Origin: an uncultured Alistipes sp. | GTDB taxonomy: Bacteria > Bacteroidota > Bacteroidia > Bacteroidales > Rikenellaceae | Reading direction: 5' to 3' | Length of the DNA: 6,967 bases | Assembly (NCBI GenBank): GCA_900769745.1 | Contig: CAAGHX010000041.1 | Span: forward strand, 1-6,967 | Part shown: piece by piece, positions 1 through 6,539 of the stretch | Numbering within the stretch: the stretch's first letter is position 1 | Layout of the letters: each line of letters begins with the position of its first letter | Translations under genes and position numbers: made by a program | Notes under the pieces: generated by a model | What the model was told of the DNA's origin: nothing | Seen by the model: only the letters and a program-made list of their open reading frames with translations | The model's database searches: none

Positions 1-5
1 ATGTA

Positions 6-1169
6 CTATTTCTCTTTGAAAAGCATAGGCACAAACTCCGAAATATACATTCTCCAATTGCGCCAAGTGTGACCACCCTCGCTCTCGCGATAAACGTATG
101 GGAATTTCACACTGTCAAGATACTTCATATAGGCGATGTTATTCTTGTAGAGGAAGTCGGTCTTACCACAAGCAATCCAATAGAGCTTGAAGCCATTATC
201 GCGCTGTGCAGCCAACTGAGCAGCCACCTTCTCGTCAGTCACATCACGAACCGATGCTGAGAACAAACCTACATAGTCAAATGTCTTTGGATATGCATAC
301 GAGATTCTGAACGAGTGGCCACCACCCATCGACAAACCAGCAATAGCACGACCCGAAGGCTTGCTAATTACACGGTAGTTAGACTCGATATGCTCGATAA
401 TATCACCAAACGAATCAACGAAATCGGCCTTATCCTTTGGCTCCATACGCACGCGCTTTGATGGATATACCAAACCCTCGGCAGTCTCACCTGGAGCAGC
501 CTGCTGCCAAGCGTTACCATTGGTAATCACAACAATCATAGGCTCGCACTTACCCTGAGCGATAAGGTTGTCCATAATGTGCTGAGTACGGCCCTGAATA
601 ATCCAAGCCTCCTCGTCACCACCTGAGCCGTGCAAGAGATAGAGCACTGGATACTTCTTCTTGCTCTGCTCATAGCCAGCAGGAGTATAAACTGTAACAC
701 GACGGTCAAAACCGAGTGTTGGGCTGTGATACCACTCTCGCTTCAAACTACCGTGAGGCACATCGTGAGCCACATAGTTATCACCATAACCGCCACCAAC
801 AATCACGATGTTAGCCATCGAAGCATAGTCGCGGTTGAAATATACATTCGCAGGGTCGTTAATCTTCAAACCATCCACAACGAAGCTATAGTAGTACAAC
901 TCCGAAGCGAGCGCTGGCGATGTCCACGACCAGATACCCTTACCGTCACGCACCATATCGGCCTTCGCAACAGTCTTACCGTCGAGAGTTGTGAAATCAC
1001 CCACAATCGACACCTGCTTAGCATCTGGCGCCTCCAAGCGGAAGGTTACACTTCTATCCTTATTAAGCTCGGGAGATACCACCTTCGATGCTCCCCACAA
1101 AGCCTGCTGTGCCGAGGCATTCACTGCCAAACCAGCAACAGCAATCAAAAGAACAAGTAACTTTTTCAT
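6..1169 (-). CDS. Secreted CE1-family esterase with N-terminal E-set/CBM48-like domain
   Basis: This 387-residue protein is probably an exported carbohydrate esterase of the feruloyl/acetyl-xylan esterase type (CE1, enterochelin-esterase-like alpha/beta hydrolase fold). Residues 1-20 form a Sec signal peptide (MKK, hydrophobic core, ASA just before QQ). It lacks a lipobox Cys, so a periplasmic or secreted form is more likely than a lipoprotein. Residues about 38-125 resemble the beta-sandwich E-set domain found before such esterases (VTFRLEAPDA, VSIVGDF, YYYSFVVDG). The catalytic domain spans about 145-385, with LLHGSGGDEEAW (oxyanion region), nucleophile Ser280 in GLSMG, probable acid Asp338 in CGKTD and His367 in GGHTW. 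The triad looks complete, so the enzyme should be active. Family members cleave ester side groups from plant polysaccharides; the actual substrate here cannot be read from sequence. It is the last visible gene of the ROK-GNAT-esterase group, 34 bp after the acetyltransferase. The stop codon lies just inside the window and any terminator is outside it. Confidence 0.9.
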   Translation of the reverse strand: MKKLLVLLIAVAGLAVNASAQQALWGASKVVSPELNKDRSVTFRLEAPDAKQVSIVGDFTTLDGKTVAKADMVRDGKGIWSWTSPALASELYYYSFVVDGLKINDPANVYFNRDYASMANIVIVGGGYGDNYVAHDVPHGSLKREWYHSPTLGFDRRVTVYTPAGYEQSKKKYPVLYLLHGSGGDEEAWIIQGRTQHIMDNLIAQGKCEPMIVVITNGNAWQQAAPGETAEGLVYPSKRVRMEPKDKADFVDSFGDIIEHIESNYRVISKPSGRAIAGLSMGGGHSFRISYAYPKTFDYVGLFSASVRDVTDEKVAAQLAAQRDNGFKLYWIACGKTDFLYKNNIAYMKYLDSVKFPYVYRESEGGHTWRNWRMYISEFVPMLFKEK

Positions 1170-1203
1170 AATATTGAGTTTTAAGGTTTTACATAATTAA
1201 GCA

Positions 1204-1731
1204 TTAGAGAATCTTCTGAAAGAGAATCTCTGAAATGGCAGATGTTGGAGTGAGTATCCAATCGCGACGTAGGCCGCAACGCTCATACCCAGCACCCTCA
1301 AAGAGTGCAAGGCTCGCCACATTATTCTCGGCAACACTACACCACAACTGATGCAACATAAGCACCTCGCGCGCATAGCCCTCCACACATCTAAGAGCAT
1401 CAGCAGCAAATCCCCTACGGCGATACTCGGGCGAGATGATAACTCCCACACCAGCTCGGCGATTCTGCGGATCGAAATCCAACAGGTCGATAGCACCAAC
1501 CACCCTACACTCGCCATCAACATCGGCCTCGATGACCAATCGTAATTGACGGGTAGCATAGATATCATACTGCTGCTCGGCGATGAGCGATGTGAGCTGA
1601 TGACGTGAGAATGGAGCCGTCGCACCACTTGTGCGCCACAACTCAACCTCATTCTCCCAACCATACATCGGCTCCAAATCAGCTGGCTCCAACGCACGCA
1701 GACGACATATCGAACCCTCGAGATTTACCAT
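1204..1731 (-). CDS. GNAT-family N-acetyltransferase (RimJ/RimL/SpeG-like)
   Basis: This 175-residue protein is a cytoplasmic acetyl-CoA-dependent N-acetyltransferase of the Acetyltransf_3 type. The N-terminal part (CRLRALEPADLEPMYGWEN, about 9-27) and the stretch VVGAIDLLDFDPQNRRAGVGV (about 77-97) are typical of the RimJ/RimL and spermidine acetyltransferase branch. The acetyl-CoA pyrophosphate-binding loop is RRRGFA (104-109). The conserved C-terminal segment is ENNVASLALFEGAGYE (135-150), with Asn136/137 and Tyr149. The length is normal for a single GNAT domain. The acceptor could be a ribosomal-protein N terminus, a polyamine, an amino sugar or another small amine; similarity by eye does not decide. 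The start is 23 bp after the ROK stop and no promoter motif lies between them, so co-transcription with the ROK gene is likely. A second open frame overlaps it on the same strand but shows no protein-like features. Confidence 0.88.
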   Translation of the reverse strand: MVNLEGSICRLRALEPADLEPMYGWENEVELWRTSGATAPFSRHQLTSLIAEQQYDIYATRQLRLVIEADVDGECRVVGAIDLLDFDPQNRRAGVGVIISPEYRRRGFAADALRCVEGYAREVLMLHQLWCSVAENNVASLALFEGAGYERCGLRRDWILTPTSAISEILFQKIL

Positions 1732-1754
1732 TACAAATACTCTGTCGCGAACTA

Positions 1755-2984
1755 TTACAAACCGATAATCTTATTGTGAATAAGCATCGCCACACCCCAC
1801 GCACAAGCGTTCTCCGACATCTTCGACTTGCGGAACTTTGTATCCTTATATACAAGATTGAGCGAATACTTGTTTGTCGAGGCCTTCAATGGCAACATGA
1901 TATAGTCGCCCGCAGCGGCCAAGTTACCACCCACGATGATAGTCTCGGGATTGAACGTATTGATAAGGAATGCAACAGCCTTACCCAACTTCTCGCCCAC
2001 CTCCTCGATAAGCTCGATTGAGAGGTTGTCGTCATTCTGAGCCGCAGCGATAATATCGTTGATGTGAATCTGCTCACCTCTATCGAACTTATCACGAAGA
2101 ATAGTGTTCACACCGCTCTTAATCAGCTTAACAATCTTCTCCTCGATAGCAATACCCGAAACCTCGGTCTCCAAACAACCCTTCTTACCACAGGCGCAGA
2201 TGGTCTCGTTGTCGAAGAATGGGATATGACCAAACTCGCCCGCAAAACCGTTCTTACCATAGTAGAGCTTGCCATCAATCACGATTCCGATAGCCACACC
2301 ACGACCCAAATGGAGATAGATAATATCATTCTCCTCCTTTGAACGGCTGAAGTTATACTCTGCGTAGCAACGTGCACGGGTATCGTTCTCTAGCAACACT
2401 CTGATATTCACTCTCTCCTGAATAATATCGCGCAGCGACTCCTCGCTCGATGTGAAATAGGCGTAGCTACGTCCTGTCTCAGGATTTACTCTACCCACAA
2501 TAGATACTCCCAAACCGAGAATCTTTGAGCGGTCGATGCCGCAGTTCTCGACGAAGTCCTCTATATTGCTGCAAATCTTCTCCAAGCACTGAGGACGGTT
2601 CTGCAACTCAAAAGTGGTATCGGTTACCTCCTTTATGATGTTATTCTGCAAGTCGGTAACGACATAGGTCATATTGTCACGACCAACATTCACACCCACA
2701 AAATAGATTGCCGAATTAGCCAAACCAAAGACATTTGGACGGCGACCTCCAGGAGTCTCCACCTTACCCAAATCATTGACGATATTATCCTCGATAAGTT
2801 CCTGCACAAGTTTGGTGATTGTAGGCACACTGATATGCAACTCCTTAGTAAGCTCAGAGAGCGTACACTCACCATTTACAGCCATATAGGCGATTATATT
2901 TCGCTTGATTGTATTATTCTTGTGAGTAACACCCTTGAGTTTATCACCCTGTTTGATGTTAAAAAATTCAGTCAACGAAGTCAT
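1755..2984 (-). CDS. ROK-family (NagC/Mlc/XylR-type) transcriptional regulator
   Basis: This is a 409-residue DNA-binding sugar-responsive regulator. Residues about 22-80 form a winged helix-turn-helix (IKRNIIAYMAVNGECTLSEL, then probable recognition helix SVPTITKLVQEL at 52-63), followed by a wing with PGGRRP. Residues about 90-405 are the ROK sugar-kinase-like domain. They include the active-site block LENDTRA with Asp201, the sugar-binding EFGH (250-253), the zinc motif CACGKKGC (Cys263, Cys265, Cys270, with His253) and FNPETIIVGG (344-353). The first phosphate loop is degraded: NVGRDN replaces the usual DxGGT, which argues against kinase activity and for a regulator. I chose the ATG at 2984. 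The frame stays open upstream to an ATG at 3077, but that stretch is AT-rich, unlike the family, and contains the promoter. The gene leads a likely operon with the acetyltransferase and esterase. The effector, probably a sugar or sugar phosphate, is unknown. Confidence 0.92.
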   Translation of the reverse strand: MTSLTEFFNIKQGDKLKGVTHKNNTIKRNIIAYMAVNGECTLSELTKELHISVPTITKLVQELIEDNIVNDLGKVETPGGRRPNVFGLANSAIYFVGVNVGRDNMTYVVTDLQNNIIKEVTDTTFELQNRPQCLEKICSNIEDFVENCGIDRSKILGLGVSIVGRVNPETGRSYAYFTSSEESLRDIIQERVNIRVLLENDTRARCYAEYNFSRSKEENDIIYLHLGRGVAIGIVIDGKLYYGKNGFAGEFGHIPFFDNETICACGKKGCLETEVSGIAIEEKIVKLIKSGVNTILRDKFDRGEQIHINDIIAAAQNDDNLSIELIEEVGEKLGKAVAFLINTFNPETIIVGGNLAAAGDYIMLPLKASTNKYSLNLVYKDTKFRKSKMSENACAWGVAMLIHNKIIGL

Positions 2985-3002
2985 ATCTCTCTGTTTATTA
3001 AA

Positions 3003-3028
3003 TTTAATATATTTACAAATATATAAAA
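3003..3028. promoter_or_regulatory. AT-rich palindrome over the -7 box, candidate ROK operator
   Basis: ATATATTT (3007-3014) and AAATATAT (3017-3024) are perfect inverted 8-mers separated by 2 bp. Beyond one mismatch the symmetry continues for three more bases on each side (3003-3005 with 3026-3028). The palindrome covers the whole -7 element and the likely transcription start. ROK repressors bind as dimers to AT-rich palindromes, often in their own promoters, so autoregulation is a reasonable inference. Low sequence complexity means chance symmetry is possible. Confidence 0.42.
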
Positions 3029-3047
3029 CATCGAGGAGAATTACAAC
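3016..3047 (-). promoter_or_regulatory. Promoter of the ROK-GNAT-esterase operon
   Basis: Read on the minus strand, TATATTTG (3016-3023) is an exact match to the Bacteroidota -7 element TAnnTTTG. GTTG (3044-3047), a one-base variant of the -33 TTTG element, sits exactly 20 bp upstream. Transcription should start near 3012, giving a leader of about 28 nt to the ATG at 2984. The leader has only a weak purine stretch (AGAGAG) before the start codon, as is usual in this phylum. The promoter begins immediately after the fabD terminator. Confidence 0.72.
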
Positions 3048-3077
3048 ACCTTTTTTAATTATTTTTACAAAATTCAT

Positions 3078-3119
3078 AAAAATAAACAGCCGCCTTGCAT
3101 TAACAAAGCGGCTGTTTAT
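3078..3119 (-). terminator. Intrinsic terminator of fabD
   Basis: The arms 3082-3093 and 3108-3119 form a perfect 12-bp stem (core ACAGCCGC/GCGGCTGT) with a 14-nt loop. On the minus strand the stem runs into a T-rich tract (3086 down to 3078, TTTATTTTT). There is no comparable T run on the plus-strand side, so it works for the minus strand. It lies 31 bp after the fabD stop codon and separates fabD from the ROK operon. Confidence 0.87.
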
Positions 3120-3150
3120 CTATATTTAGAGATTAGAAAATCTCGCTTCT

Positions 3151-4032
3151 TTACATATTTGATTTTGACTCCACGTTAGCCTCGGGGCTTACCTTCTTAA
3201 TCAAACCCTGCAGCACAGCACCTGGGCCGAGTTCCACGAAATTATCGTAACCATCTGCAATCATATTCTTTGCAATCTGAGTCCAGCGAACAGGAGCTGT
3301 AAGTTGCGCAATGATGTTTGCCTTGATTGCCTCTGGCTCGCTCTGTGGCTGAGCATCGACATTCTGATAAATTGGGCAAACAGGAGTGTGGAACTCTACC
3401 TCCGAGATAGCCTGCTCCAACTCAGCACGAGCAGCCTCCATCAATGGAGAGTGGAACGCACCACCCACAGGCAAACGCAACGCGCGACGTGCACCAGCCT
3501 CCTTGAGCTTCACGCAAGCTGCATCCACAGCCTCGTCTGCACCCGAGATAACCAACTGACCTGGGCAGTTGTAGTTTGCAGCGACAACAACACCATCTAC
3601 GCCCTCGCACACCTGCTCAATAGTCTCATCCTCAAGACCCAAGATAGCAGCCATACCGCCAGGCTGATTCTCGCAGCACTTCTGCATAGCCATCGCACGC
3701 TTTGCCACCAAACGCAAACCATCCTCAAACGACAACGCGCCAGCTACCACCAATGCCGAGAACTCTCCGAGTGAGTGACCTGCAACGCCATCGGGCTTAA
3801 CCCCCAACACCTTTGCCAAAATCACCGAGTAGAGGAACACCGCAGGTTGTGTAACCTTTGTCTGCTTCAACTCCTCGTCGCTACCAGAGAACATCACCTG
3901 GGTAATAGGGAATCCAAGAATCTCGTCGGCCTTATCGAACATCGACTTAGCCAACTCATTATTTTCGTAGAGGTCTTTTCCCATTCCAGAGAACTGCGCT
4001 CCCTGACCAGGAAAAACATAAGCTTGTTTCAT
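3151..4032 (-). CDS. fabD: Malonyl-CoA:acyl carrier protein S-malonyltransferase
   Basis: FabD transfers malonyl groups from malonyl-CoA to acyl carrier protein, supplying the extender unit for cytoplasmic type II fatty acid synthesis. The 293-residue protein has the normal family length and order of motifs. It has the oxyanion-loop signature FPGQGAQ (7-13), nucleophile Ser87 in GHSLGE (85-90), the malonate-carboxylate-binding Arg112 in the KRAMAMQ segment and catalytic His194 in AFHSPLM. QNVDAQP (223-229) and the C-terminal VELGPGAVL (266-274) are also typical. It begins with MKQAYVFPGQG, the usual FabD N terminus, which fixes the start. It appears to be a single-gene unit here, with its own promoter upstream and a strong terminator 31 bp downstream. 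No other fab gene is adjacent within the window, unlike the fabH-fabD-fabG clusters of many bacteria. It is divergent from uvrB. Confidence 0.97.
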   Translation of the reverse strand: MKQAYVFPGQGAQFSGMGKDLYENNELAKSMFDKADEILGFPITQVMFSGSDEELKQTKVTQPAVFLYSVILAKVLGVKPDGVAGHSLGEFSALVVAGALSFEDGLRLVAKRAMAMQKCCENQPGGMAAILGLEDETIEQVCEGVDGVVVAANYNCPGQLVISGADEAVDAACVKLKEAGARRALRLPVGGAFHSPLMEAARAELEQAISEVEFHTPVCPIYQNVDAQPQSEPEAIKANIIAQLTAPVRWTQIAKNMIADGYDNFVELGPGAVLQGLIKKVSPEANVESKSNM

Positions 4033-4052
4033 ACTTTATATTATCATTTCTG

Positions 4053-4071
4053 AGAGTTCGCGACAAACTCT
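4053..4071 (-). other. Small hairpin in the fabD 5' leader
   Basis: AGAGTT (4053-4058) and AACTCT (4066-4071) form a 6-bp stem with a 7-nt loop inside the predicted fabD leader, about 20 nt upstream of the start codon. No T tract follows on the minus strand, so it is not a terminator. It may have no function. Confidence 0.25.
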
Positions 4072-4089
4072 TCGGTTAAAATTCCGCGG

Positions 4090-4121
4090 CAAAGGTATAA
4101 TATATGCTGCAATAATACAAC
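4090..4121 (-). promoter_or_regulatory. fabD promoter
   Basis: On the minus strand TACCTTTG (4090-4097) matches the Bacteroidota -7 consensus TAnnTTTG. GTTG (4118-4121) lies 20 bp upstream as the -33 element, the same arrangement as in the ROK promoter. The predicted start near 4086 gives a 5' leader of about 54 nt before the ATG at 4032. Confidence 0.72.
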
Positions 4122-4139
4122 CACCCCCATACTATAAAT

Positions 4140-4194
4140 GGGCCCAAGCGGCACCCTTTGGGGCTAAAAGAGCCGCATAGTGGCAAAAAAGCCA
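4140..4194. repeat. Cluster of short inverted repeats between divergent fabD and uvrB promoters
   Basis: Several small dyads are packed between the -33 boxes of the two divergent promoters. They are GGGCCC (4140-4145), GCGGC/GCCGC (4148-4152 with 4172-4176) enclosing CCC-TTT-GGG (4154-4162), the competing pair GGCT/AGCC (4162-4165 with 4171-4174), and TGGC-A6-GCCA (4181-4194). The stretch is more GC-rich than the AT-rich sequence around it and encodes no convincing protein. It could be a regulator-binding region or a decayed dispersed repeat; neither can be shown here. Confidence 0.4.
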
Positions 4195-4202
4195 TACAAT
4201 TA

Positions 4203-4233
4203 TTTGAGGTGGTGATTTTTGTCGTTATATTTG
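4203..4233 (+). promoter_or_regulatory. uvrB promoter, placed directly at the start codon
   Basis: TTTG (4203-4206), a 19-bp spacer and TATATTTG (4226-4233) match both Bacteroidota promoter elements exactly. The -7 box ends only 4 bp before the uvrB ATG at 4238. By the usual spacing, transcription should start at about 4237-4238, leaving essentially no 5' untranslated region. Confidence 0.75.
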
Positions 4234-4237
4234 TGTT

Positions 4238-6283
4238 ATGGATTTCAAACTCGTATCGGAATATGCACCAACAGGCGACCAGCCTGAGGCCATCGCACAA
4301 CTCATCAACTCGATTGAGAGCGGTGCGCGACACAACACGCTACTCGGTGTAACCGGTTCGGGTAAGACCTTCACCATCGCCAATGTAATTAACCATTTCA
4401 ACCGCCCCACGCTCGTGCTAAGCCACAACAAGACACTTGCAGCACAGCTTTACGGCGAGTTCAAGAACTTCTTCCCCGAGAATGCGGTGGAGTACTTCGT
4501 ATCGTACTACGACTACTATCAGCCCGAGGCGTATCTGCCTACGACAGACACCTACATCGAGAAAGATTTATCTATCAACGAGGAGATTGAAAAGCTGCGA
4601 CTCAGCACCACCTCGGCTCTTTTGTCGGGCCGCAGAGACGTGGTTGTTGTGTCGAGCGTGTCGTGCCTATATGGTATTGGTAATCCAGCCGATTTTCACG
4701 CTACCTCAATCAACATCAAAGTGGGCGATGTTGTAAGCTACAAGCACTTTCTCTATCGTTTGGTGGAGGCTCTCTATACTCGCACCGAGATTGAGCTTAC
4801 GCCCGCAACGTTCCGCGTGAAGGGCGACACGATAGATATTATGGCAGCCTTTGGCGACAACTGCTACCGTATAACATTCTTCGATAACGAGATTGAATCA
4901 ATTCAGTTGATTGACCCAATAAGTGGTCAGCGTTTCGACTCTCTCGACTCGGTTACGATATACCCCGCCAACCTCTTTGTTACAACAAAAGAGCGTATCA
5001 ACACTGCCGTGCAGCAGATTTACCTCGATATGGGCGAGCGAATTCGCTTCTTCGAGAAGGAGGGCCGAGCAATCGAGGCACAACGCATCAAGCAGCGTGT
5101 GGAGTATGACCTGGAGATGATTAAGGAGCTTGGCTACTGCCCAGGAATCGAGAATTACTCTCGATACTTCGACGGCCGTGCCGAGGGCACACGCCCATTC
5201 TGTCTGCTCGACTATTTCCCCGAGGATTATATGATAATCATCGACGAGAGCCACGCCACACTGCCACAGGTACACGCCATGTTTGGTGGCGACCGTGCCC
5301 GTAAGGAGAACCTTGTGGAGTATGGCTTCCGCCTGCCTGCTGCGAAGGACAATAGGCCTTTGCGTTTCGAGGAGTTTGAGGGTATGATGGGCACAGCCAT
5401 CTATGTAAGCGCTACACCTGCCGACTATGAACTCATTAAGAGTGAAGGAGTTGTGGTCGAGCAGCTTATCCGCCCAACAGGTCTTGTGGATCCGCCATTG
5501 GAGGTGCGTATCACTCTGAATCAGATAGACGACTTGATTGAGGAGATTGAAAAGAGGGTACGAGATGAGGAGAAGGTAATCATCACGACTATTACCAAGC
5601 GTATGGCCGAGGAGCTGTCGAAATATTTTGACCGTGTTGGCATCCGCAACCGCTATATCCACTCCGACATCGACACTCTGGAGCGAGTGCAGATATTGGA
5701 GGACCTACGCGCCGACCTCTTCGATGTGCTTATCGGTGTGAACCTTCTGCGTGAGGGTTTGGACCTACCCGAGGTTGGATTGGTGGCTATTCTCGATGCC
5801 GACAAGGAAGGTTTCTTGCGTAATCTTCGTTCAATCACTCAGATTTCAGGTCGTGCAGCACGCCACTCTAAAGGACACGTGATACTCTATGCCGACCAAT
5901 GCACCGACTCGATGCGTCTGGCTATTGAGCAGAGCAATCGCCGCCGCGAGAAGCAGATTCGCTACAATGTGGAGCATAATATGATACCTCGCCAGGCCCA
6001 AAAGAGCGGTACTGGCCAGAGCTTGTTGCTTGGTCAATCAGCCAACAAGCCCGAGGATATAAATGTATACCCAATCGCCGAAAGACACTACATGACCGCC
6101 GCCGATGCCGAGAAAGAGTACCAGACAAAGGTAAAATATGAGTCTGAAAATGTTGATACTCTAATTGCCAAGGCCCGCGAAGATATGGAACGCGCCGCCA
6201 AATCGCTCGATTTCCTCGCCGCCGCCCGCTACCGCGACCGCATGTATGAATTACAAAAGATAAAGGAAGAGGCACAATCTTAA
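4238..6283 (+). CDS. uvrB: Excinuclease ABC subunit UvrB
   Basis: UvrB is the central ATP-dependent damage-verification subunit of nucleotide excision repair. It is loaded onto DNA with UvrA, then recruits UvrC for dual incision. The 681-residue protein has the full family layout. Walker A is GVTGSGKT (37-44). The damage-probing beta-hairpin YFVSYYDYYQPEAYLP (86-101) carries its aromatic residues. Walker B is DESH (336-339), motif III is SATP (391-394), and motif V covers IGVNLLREGLDLPEV (499-513). Motif VI is QISGRAAR (535-542). The C-terminal UVR domain (about 640-675, TLIAKAREDMERAAKSLDFL onward) contacts UvrA and UvrC. The start MDFKLVSEYAPTGDQPEAI matches typical UvrB N termini, and no other in-frame start codon lies nearby. 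The gene appears monocistronic, with its own promoter and terminator. I see no LexA/SOS-type operator that I can identify. Confidence 0.98.
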   Translation: MDFKLVSEYAPTGDQPEAIAQLINSIESGARHNTLLGVTGSGKTFTIANVINHFNRPTLVLSHNKTLAAQLYGEFKNFFPENAVEYFVSYYDYYQPEAYLPTTDTYIEKDLSINEEIEKLRLSTTSALLSGRRDVVVVSSVSCLYGIGNPADFHATSINIKVGDVVSYKHFLYRLVEALYTRTEIELTPATFRVKGDTIDIMAAFGDNCYRITFFDNEIESIQLIDPISGQRFDSLDSVTIYPANLFVTTKERINTAVQQIYLDMGERIRFFEKEGRAIEAQRIKQRVEYDLEMIKELGYCPGIENYSRYFDGRAEGTRPFCLLDYFPEDYMIIIDESHATLPQVHAMFGGDRARKENLVEYGFRLPAAKDNRPLRFEEFEGMMGTAIYVSATPADYELIKSEGVVVEQLIRPTGLVDPPLEVRITLNQIDDLIEEIEKRVRDEEKVIITTITKRMAEELSKYFDRVGIRNRYIHSDIDTLERVQILEDLRADLFDVLIGVNLLREGLDLPEVGLVAILDADKEGFLRNLRSITQISGRAARHSKGHVILYADQCTDSMRLAIEQSNRRREKQIRYNVEHNMIPRQAQKSGTGQSLLLGQSANKPEDINVYPIAERHYMTAADAEKEYQTKVKYESENVDTLIAKAREDMERAAKSLDFLAAARYRDRMYELQKIKEEAQS

Positions 6284-6304
6284 CACTCCTCCGATAATAT
6301 AAAG

Positions 6305-6343
6305 TCCCTCCTAACCATCCGGCCTAGGAGGGATTTTTGTTTT
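6305..6343 (+). terminator. Intrinsic terminator of uvrB
   Basis: TCCCTCCTA (6305-6313) pairs with TAGGAGGGA (6325-6333) in a 9-bp stem with an 11-nt loop. It is followed by TTTTTGTTTT (6334-6343). It lies 21 bp after the uvrB stop codon. Confidence 0.92.
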
Positions 6344-6539
6344 ATTGATTAACAGCTTAAAATCAGTCGGATTTTTATACCTATATATAATATACGAGAA
6401 CGGCTGATAATATCAAAGCCCCGTCCTTTCTCAAAGGGAGGGGACAGAGGGGAGGGAATGTCAATATGAGCGGCATAGCCGCCGATTCAAGTCGCAGACG
6501 GAGAATGGCGACACTCCTTAACACGTGACATATAGACAC
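6344..6539. other. Non-coding DNA between convergent terminators, with hairpins and a purine-rich run
   Basis: No credible gene is present in these roughly 200 bp. ATCAGTCG (6362-6369) can pair with CGGCTGAT (6401-6408) through one G-U wobble as plus-strand RNA, enclosing an AT-rich stretch. CCTTT-CTC-AAAGG (6425-6437) is a perfect small hairpin that leads into a 26-base run (6433-6458) with a single non-purine. GCGGC-ATA-GCCGC (6470-6482) is a second perfect 5-bp hairpin. This resembles the short GC-rich dispersed palindromes in intergenic DNA of some Bacteroidales. Whether it recurs elsewhere in this genome cannot be seen here. Confidence 0.42.

Noticed and set aside
630..1160. Plus-strand open frame of 176 codons opposite the esterase gene
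   Set aside because: It is antisense to a well-supported CE1 gene, has no recognisable domain, and is explained by the reverse-complement codon pattern of the real gene.
1197..1697. Minus-strand open frame of 166 codons overlapping the GNAT gene in another frame
   Set aside because: It is rich in Arg, Ser, Trp and Cys with no domain, while the alternative frame gives a complete GNAT domain.
2985..3077. N-terminal extension of the ROK protein by 31 residues from an ATG at 3077
   Set aside because: The extension is encoded by AT-rich DNA containing the full promoter at 3016-3047 and part of the sequence just after the fabD terminator. Its residues do not resemble a ROK N terminus, and the ATG at 2984 gives the expected start.
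3304..3774. Plus-strand open frame of 156 codons opposite fabD
   Set aside because: It is antisense to conserved FabD motifs and its product has no recognisable protein features.
4122..4237. LexA/SOS operator upstream of uvrB, as in E. coli
   Set aside because: No CTG-N10-CAG or other LexA-type motif is visible, and the dyads present do not match known SOS boxes.
4076..4333. Minus-strand open frame running from uvrB into the fabD promoter region
   Set aside because: It overlaps both promoters and the conserved start of uvrB, and its product has no protein-like features.
4898..5662. Minus-strand open frame of 254 codons inside uvrB
   Set aside because: It lies entirely antisense to conserved UvrB domains, lacks promoter or domain evidence, and is a shadow of uvrB codon usage despite its length.
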